A stretch of 64,000 nucleotides of DNA from Symbiodinium sp. CCMP2592 (GCA_905221615.1 CAJNDT010006015.1:291922-355921); one strand, 5' to 3'; positions 10,425-23,833 are shown, counted from the first letter of the stretch. Numbers and translations: made by a program. The notes: a model not told the origin generated them from the letters alone.

Positions 10425-11555
10425 CCTCAGGTCCCAGGTCCCTCATGTGTTGATGCCGCATCTCCGTTACGATCCCGCCTTGCCATCTGCATCGGTGTGC
10501 CCAGTGGAAAGAGGCGTCGAAGGGCTTGCCCATGACGTCGGCCAGAAGAGACAAAGCATCACCACTGGTGCTGGCCTCGTGACCTTCGATGACACTGAAG
10601 TGTGGTATTGCGTTGAAGAGCTGTGACGCCAAGCCCCCTGAACTGTCATGGACCTCGTCTCAGGTGCTCGGATTATCCAGCATGCTGTCAGAAATGGAGT
10701 CGCGCTTCTCAGCCACAGCAAGCATCGGCAGTGTCGGGTACGCTGTCGCTGCCCGTCGCAAAACATTCGCACTTTCGAGGCGATGGATAGATGACTTCCC
10801 GCCGATTCCCCAACCGATGCGATTTGGAAACAAAGCTTTCCGGCAATGGTGTGGAACTCAAAGAACGGTATGTTCTGCACAGGCTCTCTGCAATGTCACA
10901 GCATGTAACATGTCGACAGGCATGCTCGACTGTGCGAGAAAGGCGAAGGCCTTCTGGCGGAAGCTCTAAGTGCGACGCTGAGACCGGCATGTTGACTTCC
11001 AGTGCAACAGCCGCGTCGTGAGCATCCGCCTCAGGAAAGGCGCCGACAGCATCAGCAGAGCAGGCAGCGCTGGCTCTGATGGACTGTTCAGCAGCCCTCC
11101 TTAACGCTAGCTTGCACGCTTGGCCAGGTTGCAGCACTCTCGTCGGAGCTGGCACACTACCTTCGGGGCTCATTTGGTGATGAGAGGCGAGGGCAGTCAG
11201 GGATGTTGAAAGCCGATTCTCAATGCCTTCTCCAAAGGCGGATTGACTATGGCACCGGCCATGAGGCACCGTGAAGCAGATAGTTGCGGAAACCAGCTTG
11301 GGGGAGCCCCGATAAGCAGATGGGCAGGTCGCATTTCTCGCGATACTTTTCGCTTTGGGAGCGTGCGGAGCTTGTGCGGGCTTCCGCCGAGAGCAATCGT
11401 AGGGAAGACCCCTTCAGACCCCTACACGCTAGACTTTCCCTCAGGACCGGAGTCCTCGCCCGATCAGATGCAGCTGATGCAGTGCTTGTGGCATCTTGGC
11501 TGAACAGATGAAGCGCAAGGGACATGTGTCTATGTGTCTCGCTCGACCTTTCCAA
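10425..11555 (-). CDS. Hypothetical multi-exon gene, minus strand
   Basis: Three minus-strand segments look coding. 11247-11555 contains EKYREKCDLPICLSGLPQAG. 10709-11269 has no stop for 561 bp and contains NMPVSASHLELPPEGLRLSR. A third, from about 10655 down to the triplet repeats, contains ASQLFNAIPHFSVIEGHEAS followed by DALSLLADVMGKPFDASFHW. The third begins after a minus-strand CAG acceptor followed by GGGG, matching the AG|G habit of the named genes. No domain is recognised. If real, the gene reads leftward into the triplet-repeat region, which would then be intron or untranslated. Confidence 0.4.
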
Positions 11556-12616
11556 TTCGGCACAGCTTCGGGCATGAGTTTAGGCAAAGTTTCAGACAAG
11601 GTCCAGGTCACCGATTTGATAGCGCCCCCATACACCACGTTGGTCAGAAGGTGTTCACGGACTACATCCGAGTGATGCGGCGTTTGCAGAAGGAGCCGGA
11701 CTTAGAGTAGTCGCATCGTCAAACATCATATCCTATGTGATGCCATGTGCATGCTCTGGTCAGCTTGAGGTCTACATGTTGGAGCCAGCAGGCCTTTGCA
11801 CAGAATGAAGTTGGTGTCGTGCTAGTTCCGGAGATAGTCTAGCAGCCTGGGACAGTGCATCAGCAACAGGCAATAGTTCATAGTCAGTACACGTAGCGGA
11901 CGACGCAGTTTCTGCGAGGCTCGCATGGTGTTTGGGGACTAGACGCGGTGCCCCTGGCCACGTGAACAGCTGTGGGCCGCCGTTTCAATCTTGCTTCACG
12001 ACTTAGGATTACCATCACTTACCCTTCTTGTTTGGAGCTGCGCAGCTCATTGGTAAAGAAGATGAGGCCGGGTTCAGAAACATTCACAATCATAGCTTAG
12101 GTGTGCCACGTTTGAATGACCGGACTCACAGACTGAGGATTCGTTCAGAGTCATCCCGTACTTAGCTAAATTCTAGTCGCTGCGTGTGGAGAGCCTAGGT
12201 TTCAAGGCAAACTTAAGGCTTCTTCCAAAGCCACGAAGCTCAGGGAATGCCATCTCGTACAGTCTCATACCATCTGCTCGAAAGGCTGTTGAAAGAAGTT
12301 CCAGCCTCGCTTTCCGATCCATTTCTGTCGTATCCACGCTTGTGCCTTTCTTCTATTATCACCTTTCATCGGTCGTACTAGGGGCTTGAATTGTTTGGGT
12401 TTTACGCGCCATTTGGAAGGTCCCCACCGGCGAGGTGTACAGAGAAAAGGCCCGGCCGATCTTGAGCTGAGAATCTCTAGTACAAGTTTCAAGAATTGAG
12501 TAGCCGACTCGGTGTTGAACAAGTGACAAGTATGAATGTACAGACACGCACACACACACACACACACATGCAATGCCATGCTCCGAGCAATCGCTTTCTT
12601 TACTCGTCCCTGCCAG
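11556..12616. other. No gene recognised; possible divergent strand-switch region
   Basis: This kilobase has no convincing coding frame on either strand. Coding-like segments point leftward on its left and rightward on its right. A CA microsatellite at about 12546-12568 is the only repeat noticed. Confidence 0.35.
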
Positions 12617-12751
12617 ATCGTTGAGCAGTTCGCGGACGAGTACATGTATGCCACCTGCATGGATTTAAGAGAACTCACGCTACTGAGAACCGAAATTTGG
12701 TCCTCGATGGGTCTCGCCAAGGTCGATGCGATACGACAAGTGGCCTCCTGA
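12617..12751 (+). CDS. Hypothetical terminal exon
   Basis: After a CCCTGCCAG acceptor the plus frame reads IVEQFADEYMYATCMDLREL and continues to a TGA at 12749-12751. The composition is typical of a real exon. The opposite strand is also open here but carries CA-repeat translation. I do not recognise the protein, and no upstream exon was linked to it. Confidence 0.35.
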   Translation: MVEQFADEYMYATCMDLRELTLLRTEIWSSMGLAKVDAIRQVAS

Positions 12752-13160
12752 AGCCGGAGCGGGAAGCACAAGTTTCCGGTGTCTTCTCTGCTTTATCGTG
12801 GAAATGAGGTCCTCCTCTCCAAGCGAGGTGCCGCATTTCATGAGACTTCGCCGTACCTCTATGACATCAGTTCAGCATGCTGCTTACATATCTGCCACAC
12901 CTTCGGATGATGTTCGGCGGTGTTGGGGGGGTGGCTGTGGCTGTCGTTTGCCAAGGTGCCTGATTGGCAGCGGACGCGGGGGCCGCGGCTTGATAGTCCG
13001 TGACGTGTCGGTGCCTGCTTGTGCTGTCATCCCTGTATTGCTGGAGCACGGGAGCTCAGGTTGACTGGACTGATCAAGATGTGGAGGGCAGAGGCACGAG
13101 CGGCTTGCTGCCAATGCGAAGCTTGTTTTATCCTGGACAGAGGTCCTTGGAAAGTTTCCT

Positions 13161-13727
13161 GTGATTCAGCACTTCCTGTTCGGGCAGACGCTTCAATGGC
13201 CGGGGGTGTGGATCTTAGACACCTTCGTCACTTTGGACTGCTTTGTGATCTGGCGATTGTGCTTCACTCCAAAAGGCGCACACCGCGTGAATGTCCTTCA
13301 CCTGACACGAGCTGGTTCAGCTTGGGCAAAAAGTTCTGCGTGCCGACTGACAGACCGTCGAGTCATGGAGTTGGCATTGCAAGTGTGGTTCTATCGATTT
13401 CAGCAGGCACAGAGCGGAGCAAAAGGAGCCGGATGCTTAAGATGTTCGCACAGTATTTGGTTTGCGGAAGCGGGAGACCGGCAGAGTGTCAAACGAAGAG
13501 CGACGCCGCATACTAGGTTCTCAAGCACCAGACTCGCCTGTGGTTTTCGATTCAGGACACGTTGCATCTTTGGTTCATTCTCTACCTGGGCTCATGCTTC
13601 CTCAGATCACACCGAGGAGCTTTGCTACATGCCTCGGATACAGAAAAGGTTCGCAATGCTCCGCACTTGGCAGCTCATTCGGAGCTTGCAGCAAACTGAG
13701 AACATGCAAGTCGTTCCTGAGGTATGA
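13161..13727 (+). CDS. Hypothetical open frame
   Basis: 188 codons are open on the plus strand. Two other plus frames overlap it (13019-13516 and 13462-13809), the last with a segment DSPVVFDSGHVASLVHSLPG. It is likely that exons from different frames are interleaved here, as in the named genes. No family is recognised and no exon joins could be fixed. Confidence 0.25.
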   Translation: MIQHFLFGQTLQWPGVWILDTFVTLDCFVIWRLCFTPKGAHRVNVLHLTRAGSAWAKSSACRLTDRRVMELALQVWFYRFQQAQSGAKGAGCLRCSHSIWFAEAGDRQSVKRRATPHTRFSSTRLACGFRFRTRCIFGSFSTWAHASSDHTEELCYMPRIQKRFAMLRTWQLIRSLQQTENMQVVPEV

Positions 13728-15965
13728 TCGCAGCCGTCACAGCGACTTGTTAGCGGCTGCTTTGCAAACGGACGAGGTTGGCGAAAACTCGGCCATGCAT
13801 TGGTGCTGAGTGCTGAGCACTCACCTGGGCACTCCAGGAGTTGCCGGTGCGCTTGCCGTCGCACGGCTACAGAAAGGCACTTTGCTCGGTTGCAATCAGA
13901 AAGCAATCACGCTTGGCCCAGCGGCTTCCAAAGCTTCTCGCTGCAGGAGTGGAAATCTCGTGGAAGTTGGACTAAGTCCGAACTTTGGTTGAAGCCTTGG
14001 GGCATGGCAGTCCTTTCGCGTGGTGCATGGCTTTGTACTGCACTTAGGCTGGAGCTGTCGTATATGCCAGCGTTCCGGTGCGGGAGACAGTTTGAATGTG
14101 GTGAACTGGAGGGCTGGAGGGTTGCAAGCCTTGAACGTTTGGATCAGCTTGACGCAGACAGGCTCTTCCAGACCACAGAAGAGCTCAAGTCTTAGCCGAC
14201 TCACAGTTCTTGTCCCTGGTGCTTTTCTGTCAGTCTCCGTGAGAGCAGATTCATGATTCTTTCAGGCTTGACAGATCTTCACACATCTTTTCCTGACTTA
14301 GAGCGCAGAGTATCGCATCTCAGGTGCGCGGAAGTGGAGAGCATGCTAGAGCCGGAGATCAATGCGGGCCTGGATAACATCGAGGCATGCCGGCAACCGT
14401 AGCACGACCAAGCTTTGTCGTATGTCCACAAGCACCGCAAGGCTTTGCCTCAACATGTGTTCTTGGTCATGCGATGCCCTCAGCACTGCCGTCTCGAAGC
14501 AGCGATGCATTTACAAGCTTAAGCGTCTCCCGCGGGTAGAAGCTAGATGAGCTAGAGGTGCCTTCGAGGATAAACTCATGCTGTAAAGTCACCAGAAACC
14601 TGAGCTCCTGGCCTGTAGGTCGTATTCGCTGTCGTCGGACATCTCCTGCAGACTGTCGCCGAAGGTGCAGGAGGCGGAAGAGGCCAGCCAAGCATAATGC
14701 TGAGCAGTGGGCCAAATGATCCCAGTGACCCAGACCATGCTCGGATGCTTCGTCGTGAGAGGCCATCGCCAAGGGCGAGCTGGATCCGAATGCTGCTGGC
14801 TCAGGGATTGTAGGCACGTATAGGCACGTGACGGATCCTGGGAGAATGTGCGAGGTTGTGTACTGGGAGACAAGACTGCAGCGGATCAAGCGACAGCTGC
14901 ACAACCGGCGGAATTTCCTGGAAACGGAAACTAGCATGTCCATGTTCTTCCTTCATGCAGTGTCTAGCACTAGCAGCTAGCAGTGTCGAATGGCAGGCTG
15001 TGGCATCCTGCGGATGTGATTTCTGTCTGCGACTTAGCTCACGCTCTCTGCGGCACGAGCTGTTCTGCATGTGTGATAGCCGCGGCGGACAGGTCCAAGG
15101 AATCCAAAGCATTGGCTACAGCGATAGGTGCAGTGAGACTCACGGGGAGTGGTTTAGCTTGCAGCTCAGAGCAGTGTTCCGAAAGACTGGTCAGTTGGGG
15201 CCAGCAGCTGATGGGCACCCAGGTAGCGACCAGGAGCCCGTGATGCGGGGACCTCTACAACCCAATTTGCACGACGTACTGCAGATGCAGCAGCCTGCTG
15301 CAGGAACCATCTGGTACACTTGTACAGAGAATTGGCTATGAAAAACTATGGTCGTTAGCTTATCAAGAGCTATCAGCACACTGAACAGTCCCAGCCAAAG
15401 GCTTTGTCTCGTCTCCAGTGCTGCCTCAGGTGTGGCTTTCTCGCCAGCCATGCGTCTCCCTGGAAGCTCAACAGTTTGTTTGGGCAATGCGGCTCTCCAG
15501 CTGCATTCAAGGTCTACACAGGGCTTGTCGCGTAGGTGCAAGACCTGACTGAGGTGTTTTGGAAGCGCAACCGCTGGCAGGCTTCTCGCCGACGCCACGA
15601 AAGTTCGAGATTCAACGTGAGACTTTCTAATTCTTGCAGTTGAAGAACTTCTGGACCGTCCCGAACTGTGCAGTGTGCGTAGAGCATCCAGCTTAGCTGT
15701 CCAGCGCATTCCAAAACTCTGTGTTGCAATTCAAGTCACTCCGTGCTGCTGAAGTAAGGCTCGCATCTCGAGTTCAGTGTCCTGACCTGGTGGTTTGCTG
15801 CAGCAAATCACCTGGCGTCTATGCAATCGAGTGGGGCCTGTGACTTACTGTAGCGCCTGTCGCTGCCGTGGCCGATAAAGATCCTGCACGTGTCACAGTT
15901 CAGGTGAGCAGCTTGAAAAGGAGGTGCTTTTGCATGAGCCTGGATCCAAGCTGGGAGAGCGTCCT

Positions 15966-16547
15966 TGCAGTGGCTTGTTAATTTGTGCTTTGTGCGCGGT
16001 CTAGGTTGGCTCCCTTGCAATCGCAGCTCCTGGAGAAAGCTGCCTCGCAAGATGCAAGGCAAATCCCTCAGGCTGTGTTTAGCCAAGCCAAGCCTTGGTT
16101 GGAAAGTCCACCGCCTCGCTGAGTTCCAGAATCACTGTTCCAGGCCGGTGTGGTGCGGAGACTTCGGCCTGTCAGCAAAGGACCCCTGGGAACATCCACG
16201 GCTCTATCAAGTTTCTTCCGAAGGGTGCAGGGAATGCTGATTGTTGACTCAGGATGTGTTGGAAGGGCTCGGCGAGGATGGGACGTGGTGAGTATTGTTC
16301 AAACTGGATGTGCGCTTCGCTCTTCATCAATGATTTTCTGTGTTGCCGTCGTCAGGCTGCTGCCTTCTCGCCATCTGGCTTTAACGCCTCGGAGGCAGAG
16401 ACTGAGAGCAGTGCGCTGCTGCAAGGGATGCTGGACCTGAAGTGTGACACGCCTGGAAGGTTGGACAAAACATTTGGTGCAAACCTCAATTCAGCAGTTT
16501 CGGAATCGCGGCCTCGGAAATGGAATGTCATAAGTATCATTCGATAA
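15966..16547 (+). CDS. Hypothetical coding segments
   Basis: After a CGCAG acceptor near 16024 the plus strand reads LLEKAASQDARQIPQAVFSQ. Further on, 16360-16547 contains ASEAETESSALLQGMLDLKC followed by GRLDKTFGANLNSAVSE and ends in a TAA. Both look like dinoflagellate coding sequence but match no family that I know. The reading frame changes between them, consistent with an intron. Confidence 0.3.
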
Positions 16548-16833
16548 CATGCTGCATGACTCACGTGGAATCGCGTGGGTCGCCATTAGCAGTTTTGCAC
16601 TCATCATTATTAAGGCTGTTATATTCCAGAACCCTACTATAGATCCCTGATAGTGGCCCTGATAATTAGGACTCTTTTTAAGAACCCTTTAAAGGACCCC
16701 GAGTCCTAAGGCACAGCAGCTGCTTTCAGCTCTTGGGCAGACATCCCGGCACATCGGCCTCGAGGCTTCGGAAGGGAGGCTTCCCGGGTCCTTCCCAGAA
16801 GTTTCAGGCTTTATGCATTACAGACGGTGCAGG

Positions 16834-16876
16834 ATTTAGGGTTCAGGGTTGAGGGTTTCGGGTTGGGGTTTAGGGT
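16834..16876 (+). repeat. Short degenerate TTTAGGG-like tract
   Basis: About six imperfect units (TTTAGGG, TTCAGGG, TTGAGGG, TTTCGGG, TTGGGG, TTTAGGG) in G-strand orientation. TTTAGGG is the telomere unit reported for dinoflagellates. Here it is interstitial. Confidence 0.6.
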
Positions 16877-18677
16877 CAGGATTAAAGTAAGCAGAGGGTT
16901 GGGGCAAAACTGAGGTGCCAGTGCTCTGTGGCCAGCCAGAGTGGGTCTCAGGTTCGCGGAGGGCGCATCCTCCGACCTCATCATGCACGACGGCTCTCTT
17001 CAGCCGTGTTGATCCCAGTTGCGACTGTCCCAACCTCGCACGGATCCCTGACAAACTCCCAGGTTAGCAGTCTTGACTGGGCTGCCTCGAAGTTGCGAGG
17101 GGCAGTCTGAAACTCGGAGCCTGCAACCTCGAATCCAATCTTCGCATCTGCACAACACTCCAAGGCTAAATTGTGTGCAACTTCTCGGCAGCATTGGTCT
17201 CAGACTTTGCAGCAATAGTCCCAGGGCGCAGTGTGTCGGAATATTGCCGAGAAGAGGCAGCCGACGTTGTCGTGACAGCACTATTCCATCTGCTGCCATG
17301 CTACTATTGGATACTGTGGGTTCATAGGCACACTGTAATTTCACAGGGCCATCATTGGCCAATGACGCGGCACAACTGCTATGTTACTGCATATCAGACA
17401 TTTTTGTGATCACAGTTAAACCTATAGGTCTGATTGTCCTTGTCCTTGTCTACCTCTCTTATATATCTATACAAATATTACGTAAGAGCACTTACAAAAA
17501 TTTGTAAAATGTATGAACCAATATAGAAAGCCTGAGCGACTGGTTCAGTGCTAAGTTGCTAGATCTTGTCACAGTGGTTCCTCCATTTGTGTGCTTCCGT
17601 GATCTGTTTTATATATTTGCTTTAGATACCTCCCAGGGCGTCGAGGGGTGCAACTGAAGCCAAGGCGGCTACCCTTCGGACCACCTCCTCCAGGTTGCGG
17701 CTGGCTCAGAGTATCGAAGTTGCTGCCTTTGTTTGCTGTGCTTCTCCTCGAACAGACGGGTGCATGTGTATGTTGTTGTTGTTGTGGCTTTCCTCTACCG
17801 TTCTTGTTCAAGTCTTCCCCAGGCCGTGTTCACGGAATTCCCCTCACAGAAAGCTGCAGACGAAAGCGACAAGGCTCGGGCACAGGGCCTTAGGTTTGGG
17901 GCTGGGTAGTCCTCCGTGTGCATGTCCACACACACCCCTGAACAAGCGCCTCGATGGCAAAGCAACACACCGGCCAACAGGAAGACGCGAGATGCTTCGC
18001 AGCAGCCGATCCATGCCAAAGCCAGGACCATCACAAGTCTCAGCCGCTTTGCTGAGACGATTTGCGGCTTCAGGCTTGGTTAAAGCCAAAGGGTTCCACA
18101 GCAGACTCTAGTTTTGGCCGTGTATTCGTGGCTTCCTCATCTATGGTGCTACGTCGAGTGACCGGTGAAAGAAAGTCATGTCCTTCTTGTCCGAGGTGCC
18201 ATGCTGTGGACAGCACTGGAACAACAGGCACTACAGAAACTCTTGCTGGTTCAACCGGTTCAGCTCCTCACCAGGCCATGCCCATGCCTTGCCATTGAAA
18301 GCTGCGAAGTTCCTGCGACCCGTTTTGAGGAGACCCAGAACCAAGGAGTCGACCAGAGCCGAGTGTGGAGGAAGGCTCGCGTAGGTCGGAAGCAGTGGCG
18401 GTCTTTCCATCCGGACCAGCACTAAGCATTGAATTCGTTAGTATTCATGAGCCGCCATGCGAGAGCGGCGAGCACTTCCATGAAGTGCAACTGAATGGGA
18501 CCTTTGCACAGGAGAGGTCTACCTGCCAAGCTGCCGCACACGGGGCACGTAGGTAAGTCGGTTTTATTAACACGTATATCAGTATATCGATGTGGGTGTA
18601 TCCACATGAATGGGCTTGAGCGGCAAGCTTCAGGAACGGAGGAGGCAGAGTGATCTTACTTGTCTCCGGTATAGCTG

Positions 18678-20608
18678 TTGTACAGATGCGACAATTCGCG
18701 GCTTCTCTGCTCAAAGTCTTTAGACGTGTGGATCCCAACTGTCCGCACGTGTCAGGTGCCGGGAATTCAATTCTTTAGGCGGGCGCAGTCGATGCTTCGT
18801 CAGTTTGAATATGTACACTTCAGCTTACAACTTCTTCTGCAAGAGTTAGGACGATCATCGCGATTCAGGCGCACGCATGCTTCGTACCATAGGAGAGGAC
18901 ATCTTCAGGAGCGGGCCAGGAAAAGGAAGTCTGAGTCTGACGACCCAACTAAACAAAGCATGAACCCTCCGCTGACGTCGACATTGGGGTGCACCCACCT
19001 GCACCTCCCCAGACAAAATGAAGGGAGTCTCTTGACGCAAAGCCTCAGGTGGTGGCTGCTTATGCATGTCGCAGAAGGCCGTTTATTGCCCAAGTCAAGG
19101 ATGTCGCTGCCTTGGCCGGATCCCGGCTTCGTTGTAACGCGTATTTCCAACTTGACTGAACGGGCCGTCACGGTGAAGCAATTGAGGCAGCTGTCGCTTT
19201 TTCTGCAGCGGCTGTGCAAGGCCCTGCTGTTGAAGCACAGCTCTCAGCACTCCAAAGAGACTGGGTGCTATGACGAATACATTACATGGTTCGACATCAA
19301 CATGTACGACATCACATCTGAGGTTATCAAGAAGGTGATCCCCTATGTGAATCCCAAAATACAAGGAGCTCCCCATGCTCAGATGGCACAAGAATGGTGC
19401 AGTTGGAGCGAGTTCGTAGCTCACAAGCCCCAGCCAGCGCGGCTCATGATCAGCCATTGGTGGGGAGGCAGATTCCGAGACTTCATGCGTGTTATTCAGG
19501 AGCTTTGCGTGGACGAAGCCCTTCCTGGGAGTACCCCGCTTTGGGTTTGCACTTTTGCAAATAACCAGTGGGGTGAGGACTTCGGCGATAGGTTGGCTAG
19601 CTGCCCATTCTATCGAACCGTGGCCGCTGCAGACCTCACAGTCCCTGCCTCTGCATTTTGCTCTATGTTGCATTGTGGTATGGATTACACAAGTAAGGCA
19701 TCTAAGACGTCGAATCATCACTGTCTCAGTGCGCTTCAGGTCCTGATTGTGGATCGGTCAGCTGGATCGCTTGGCAGAGTGTGGTGTGGCCTGGAGCTCT
19801 ATCTGACAATCCAGTCCCAGAAGCGTCTGCTGATCTACACCCCGTCAGGACGTTTGCCGCACTTCTCCTGAAAAGCTGTCTCCTTCTTTTGCATGGGGAT
19901 TGTTAGCTGTTGACACCACAATCTCATGAAAACAGTTACAGTCGCAGTTGCTCTCACCAAGTTATCCTCCAGATGCCTTTTAACACACATTTATACGGCT
20001 CCAGCATTTCTATACTTCATGTGTCTTTTGTTACTACTGTTATTAATAATCATATCTTATACCTGTTTCCTTCAACAGGATTGGTGGGTCACTCCTCTGG
20101 GCGTGCCTCTTCCGGACCACTGATCGAAGCCATCAAGGCTTGGGACATTCGCCAAACCAACGCTTCCGAGGTTCGCCAGCTCAAACTCTGTGGCTTTCGA
20201 GTGGGCTGGGAGTTACGATTTGGGTTTCGCTGTGGCAGTGGCACTAGCTAGCAGCTAGCACGACTTGCTGGCACTGAGGATGCATACCGACGTCAAATCC
20301 TGAACTACATCGCCGGCATCGACGAATTTCAAGGCCTGCAGGTGGGGGCGGATGGTCGCTTGCTGCGCGATCATGGCCGGCCGCTGCTGCACCAGGGAGA
20401 CGATGACCATGATGCACGCAGTGAGGGAGAATACGAGCACGAAGCTTGCTTGTTCAAAGACCACTCCAAGGTCTTCGAGGAGTTAAATATGATGGTGCGC
20501 GTCGAAGTCTACGCGACAGTTGGACGAAGTCATCTTCTGCACGGCTGCCATGTGCTGCGCAAGGAGCACAGAGGTGCAAAGCTCCATCATCTTGCTCCCC
20601 TTCACTAA
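18678..20608 (+). CDS. SHWWG-type protein with YxxVCxxANNQW-like motif, divergent
   Basis: The long frame ending at 19871 contains ECYDEYITWFDIN-like sequence, then LMISHWWGGRFRDFM (about 19441), LWVCTFANNQW (about 19540) and GRVWCGLELYLTIQS (about 19776). This order (SHWWG, W-V-C-x-x-A-N-N-Q-W, then R-x-W-C-x-x-E-x-Y) is a pattern I associate with a large dinoflagellate protein family of unknown function. Further exons follow at about 20079-20192 (ending ASEVRQLKL) and 20259-20608 (containing AYRRQILNYIAGIDEF), joined by a GC donor at 20193 and an AG at 20257-20258. The N-terminal part, before about 19200, is the least certain. Coding-like pieces at 18165-18556 may be earlier exons. Function is not known. 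Confidence is high that 19230-19840 is coding and moderate for the rest. Confidence 0.6.
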
Positions 20609-20847
20609 AACACACGTATCCAGAGAAAGTCAGCTCTAAACTTCCTAAACCCCGCACTCCTGGGCCCTCAGACTCCTCTCCGACCCCTCGAGCTTTGAGA
20701 GGTGTGAAGCTGGGGCAATGGCGTGCCTTCACGCGTCAGGCCGAGGCCCGATCTGTATACAACATGAGTACATGTTTAGACTTTGCAGACATGGTAAAAC
20801 CAACATGGAAATCAGAGCGATCGTGCTGATAATGAGACTTCAGAACG

Positions 20848-21300
20848 ACGATGGATGGTGATGATGATGATGGAGGTGATGAAGGCGGCGGTGTTGGTTG
20901 TGATGGTGACGGTTGTGCTTGAGATTGTTGTTCCTGTCACTTTTGCGTGCGAGTGACGTTCGTGTTGTGCTCAGTGGCATCAGTATGATTTTCATCTGCT
21001 GCTGCTCCTGCTCCTAGCCTTGCCACTACTACCCAGTCACCGTAAAGGCTAGAACTATAGGACTAGGAAGACGACGACCGCTCCGCCTCCTCCTACTACT
21101 GCTGCTGCTACTCCTGTTCCTACTACTACGACTGCTACTACTGCTGCTGTCCTACTCCTACTCCTACTACTGCTCCTGCTGCTGCTGCTACTGCTACTGC
21201 TACTACTGCTGCTACTGCTACTGCTACTACCACTACCACTACTACTGCTACTACTACTACTACTACTGCTGCTCATACTCCCAATCCCATTCCTCCTTGT
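20848..21300. repeat. Triplet-repeat region (GAT, then CTA/CTG arrays)
   Basis: GAT/GGT triplets run from about 20850 to 20930. CTA, CTG and CCT triplets run from about 21086 to 21275. Serine-, threonine- or leucine-rich ORFs across it are translations of the repeat. Confidence 0.85.
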
Positions 21301-21461
21301 CCTCCTCCTCCCCCTCCTGCTGCTTCTGCTGTTACCTTGATACTACTGTTTTCTCCTACGACTAGTATCATGTGGTACAATACTGATCTGTGGCTGACAT
21401 ATCGTAAGCTGAGAGGGATTTGAACTTCTCGGATTGCTGACATGATCCGTATTAGCCATTC

Positions 21462-22437
21462 ATGTGTGTGCAATGGGCTCTCCGATCCACAAAGCGTTGG
21501 TCCGTGGGCCTTTATTTCTGTTACTTGGGGGTGTTTGGCAATCGTCGTGTTTCGGGCGGCCGAAGCTTGGCTGGCCTTGGAAGCAAGTCCATCAAGTGCA
21601 TCAGCATTGTTGATAGTATTAGTATTAGTATGGGAGAGAACCGCAACAACAAGAGGCTGCCTGGTGCGAGCGGCGCTGGGTTGATGTCGACACTCCTCCG
21701 CCGTGCTCGAGCTTTCAAGATGCTGAAGTGCGTGTCATCGATAACTTCTTCATCAAGCCGCGAGTCAGCGCCTCGAGGCGTGCCCAGGCCCAAAAACAGA
21801 CTGAAGACTTCTGCTCACAGGTTTCCTTCACTCCTTCTGCTAAATCGCCACACCTGCCCCACTCCTCGTGTTGGCTAGCAAGCGAGAGCTTTCACCCGAC
21901 ACCCTGAGGTTCCTACATGGAAGTTATTTCAGCTGGTCCGCAGCTGCCGAAGTATTATATCAGTTTATCACTGGGAACTCGAATCAGCGATGCTGCGGCC
22001 GCGATCGAATCTTGTTCGGGTGAAGCTTGGGTTGCCTTGTCCATCGCTTCATGCTCGCAGCAGCTGAATAAGGACTGGTGGGCAGAGGCTCTTCATTTGC
22101 CGGACTCGGCGGTGCTTTTTGTGGACTTCCTGTCATCCAGACCCGAAGGATCCAAGGAACCCGGAGAGCAAAGAGACATCGATTCGGCAGAGCACATCAA
22201 GGGTGTCGCGTTCCCGGCGGCAGACGAGCTCTTGGAGTGCCAGGCGCGTGGCAGAAATTGGCGGTATCTGCTCTGCCCTGCAGATGCCAGGCAATGCTGG
22301 GAGTTCTTGATCATGACGCTCCCGAGATGGCAAGTGCGTGGCGGTTTCTGGAGTTCGAGTTTGCATCGCGGAATGGCTTCCCGGCAGAACTGGTTCGGTC
22401 AAGAGTGCCACTGCAGTTCTTGCTGAAAAGGCTTTAA
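21462..22437 (+). CDS. Hypothetical coding segments upstream of the ankyrin exons
   Basis: Plus-strand frames 21462-21878 and 21917-22426 are open and partly protein-like, for example ISDAAAAIESCSGEAWVALS in the second. An overlapping frame at its end reads MASAWRFLEFEFASRNGFPA. No domain is recognised. They could be 5' exons of the ankyrin protein that follows or of a separate gene. Confidence 0.25.
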
Positions 22438-23119
22438 TGAGGTTTGTTAAGTAATTCACATTAATTCACCAACACGAGATCTGCTGAATGGAACGTGTGT
22501 CGTACGTTCTTCGTTTGGCTTGCGGCAGATAGGTTTGGACATCTACTTGGCCTGCGCGACAGGCCACCTGCTGCTATGTTCTGCCATGCAGATGCACACT
22601 TGCCCGTACGGAGTTCTGCTCGTTGGCAGAAGACATCACGTCTCTTATCATGCTGAGCACAAGCATATGATTGATTTGCAGAAAGGGGCATGGTTGTCAT
22701 CGTCATGTTGCTACAGCCTGCATCCGAAGATCTTCTAGCTGATGCTAATTAAAATAGTTGGATGCTTGCATGCATCCTATCGAGACAGTGTGAGCCACCA
22801 GGAGCACTGGCATGCAGCTGTCCATTTGCGGATGGCAGCTGGGTTTTCGGCAGGCGACAGCAGTCGTCCTCTGTGACAGCACTATTGCATGCCCGGGCCG
22901 CAGGTTCGACGCGGACATTGGGCGCAGCATGCAATATGTTTCCAGCCGCAACTGCAGAGCGGATGCATGTGAGCTCCAATCCATCAAGGACTCGACCGAT
23001 GTTCTCTCGATTGCCCGCCTCGAAAAAGTTTCATGCGCTGTCTAGGAGTACTTCGAATCGCGAGGACGCCTTGCTCAAATTCAGGGGTTGCAAGACGTGC
23101 TAAGGCCGGCAGAAGCTAG

Positions 23120-23748
23120 ATGCTGTGTTGTACCGACTTGTTGGTATTGCTGTTGCATCAGCAACAGCCATGCGAACGAAGCATCGATCACACAGAACGA
23201 CTCCACATCAAGCAAGGTCACGGGCAAGCGATCTACGATCAGATCGATCGACGCTTCCAGCGGTGGGGAGCAGGCCCTTCGGTTGACTGCTGGCTTCAAC
23301 GCTGCACTGCTTGGGTCGCAGGGCCAGTGCTCCGCGAAGCTGCGGAGTGTGATGACGATGAGGACCGCTTGGGGCGTTTCGCAGCTCAGCTATTCGGCTT
23401 GCATTGCTTGCCAGTGAAGGAGGTCAAAGCTATTTGCATGAATCCATCCCTTGTTATCAACGGTTCCAGCTGGTGTCTCAGACAAGCACGCATTGCTATG
23501 TATTGCTCGCACAAGGCCGGTGGATGGTGGGCTCAAATTTGTCTGATGCAATAAGGCTTGCAGGGTGCCCACAGTGAAACGGCGTTGCACATTGCAGCTG
23601 CAGCTGGGTCCATGGAAGCTATGAGAGCACTGCTGCCACTTGGCTTTGCGTCAGTTCCTCCACCGAGATGGCAATCGGAATGACATAATGTGATACAACC
23701 TACCGGACATGCAGTGTTTGCCACTCCCTCTCCTGCATCTCCCTCTCC

Positions 23749-23833
<85 letters not shown>

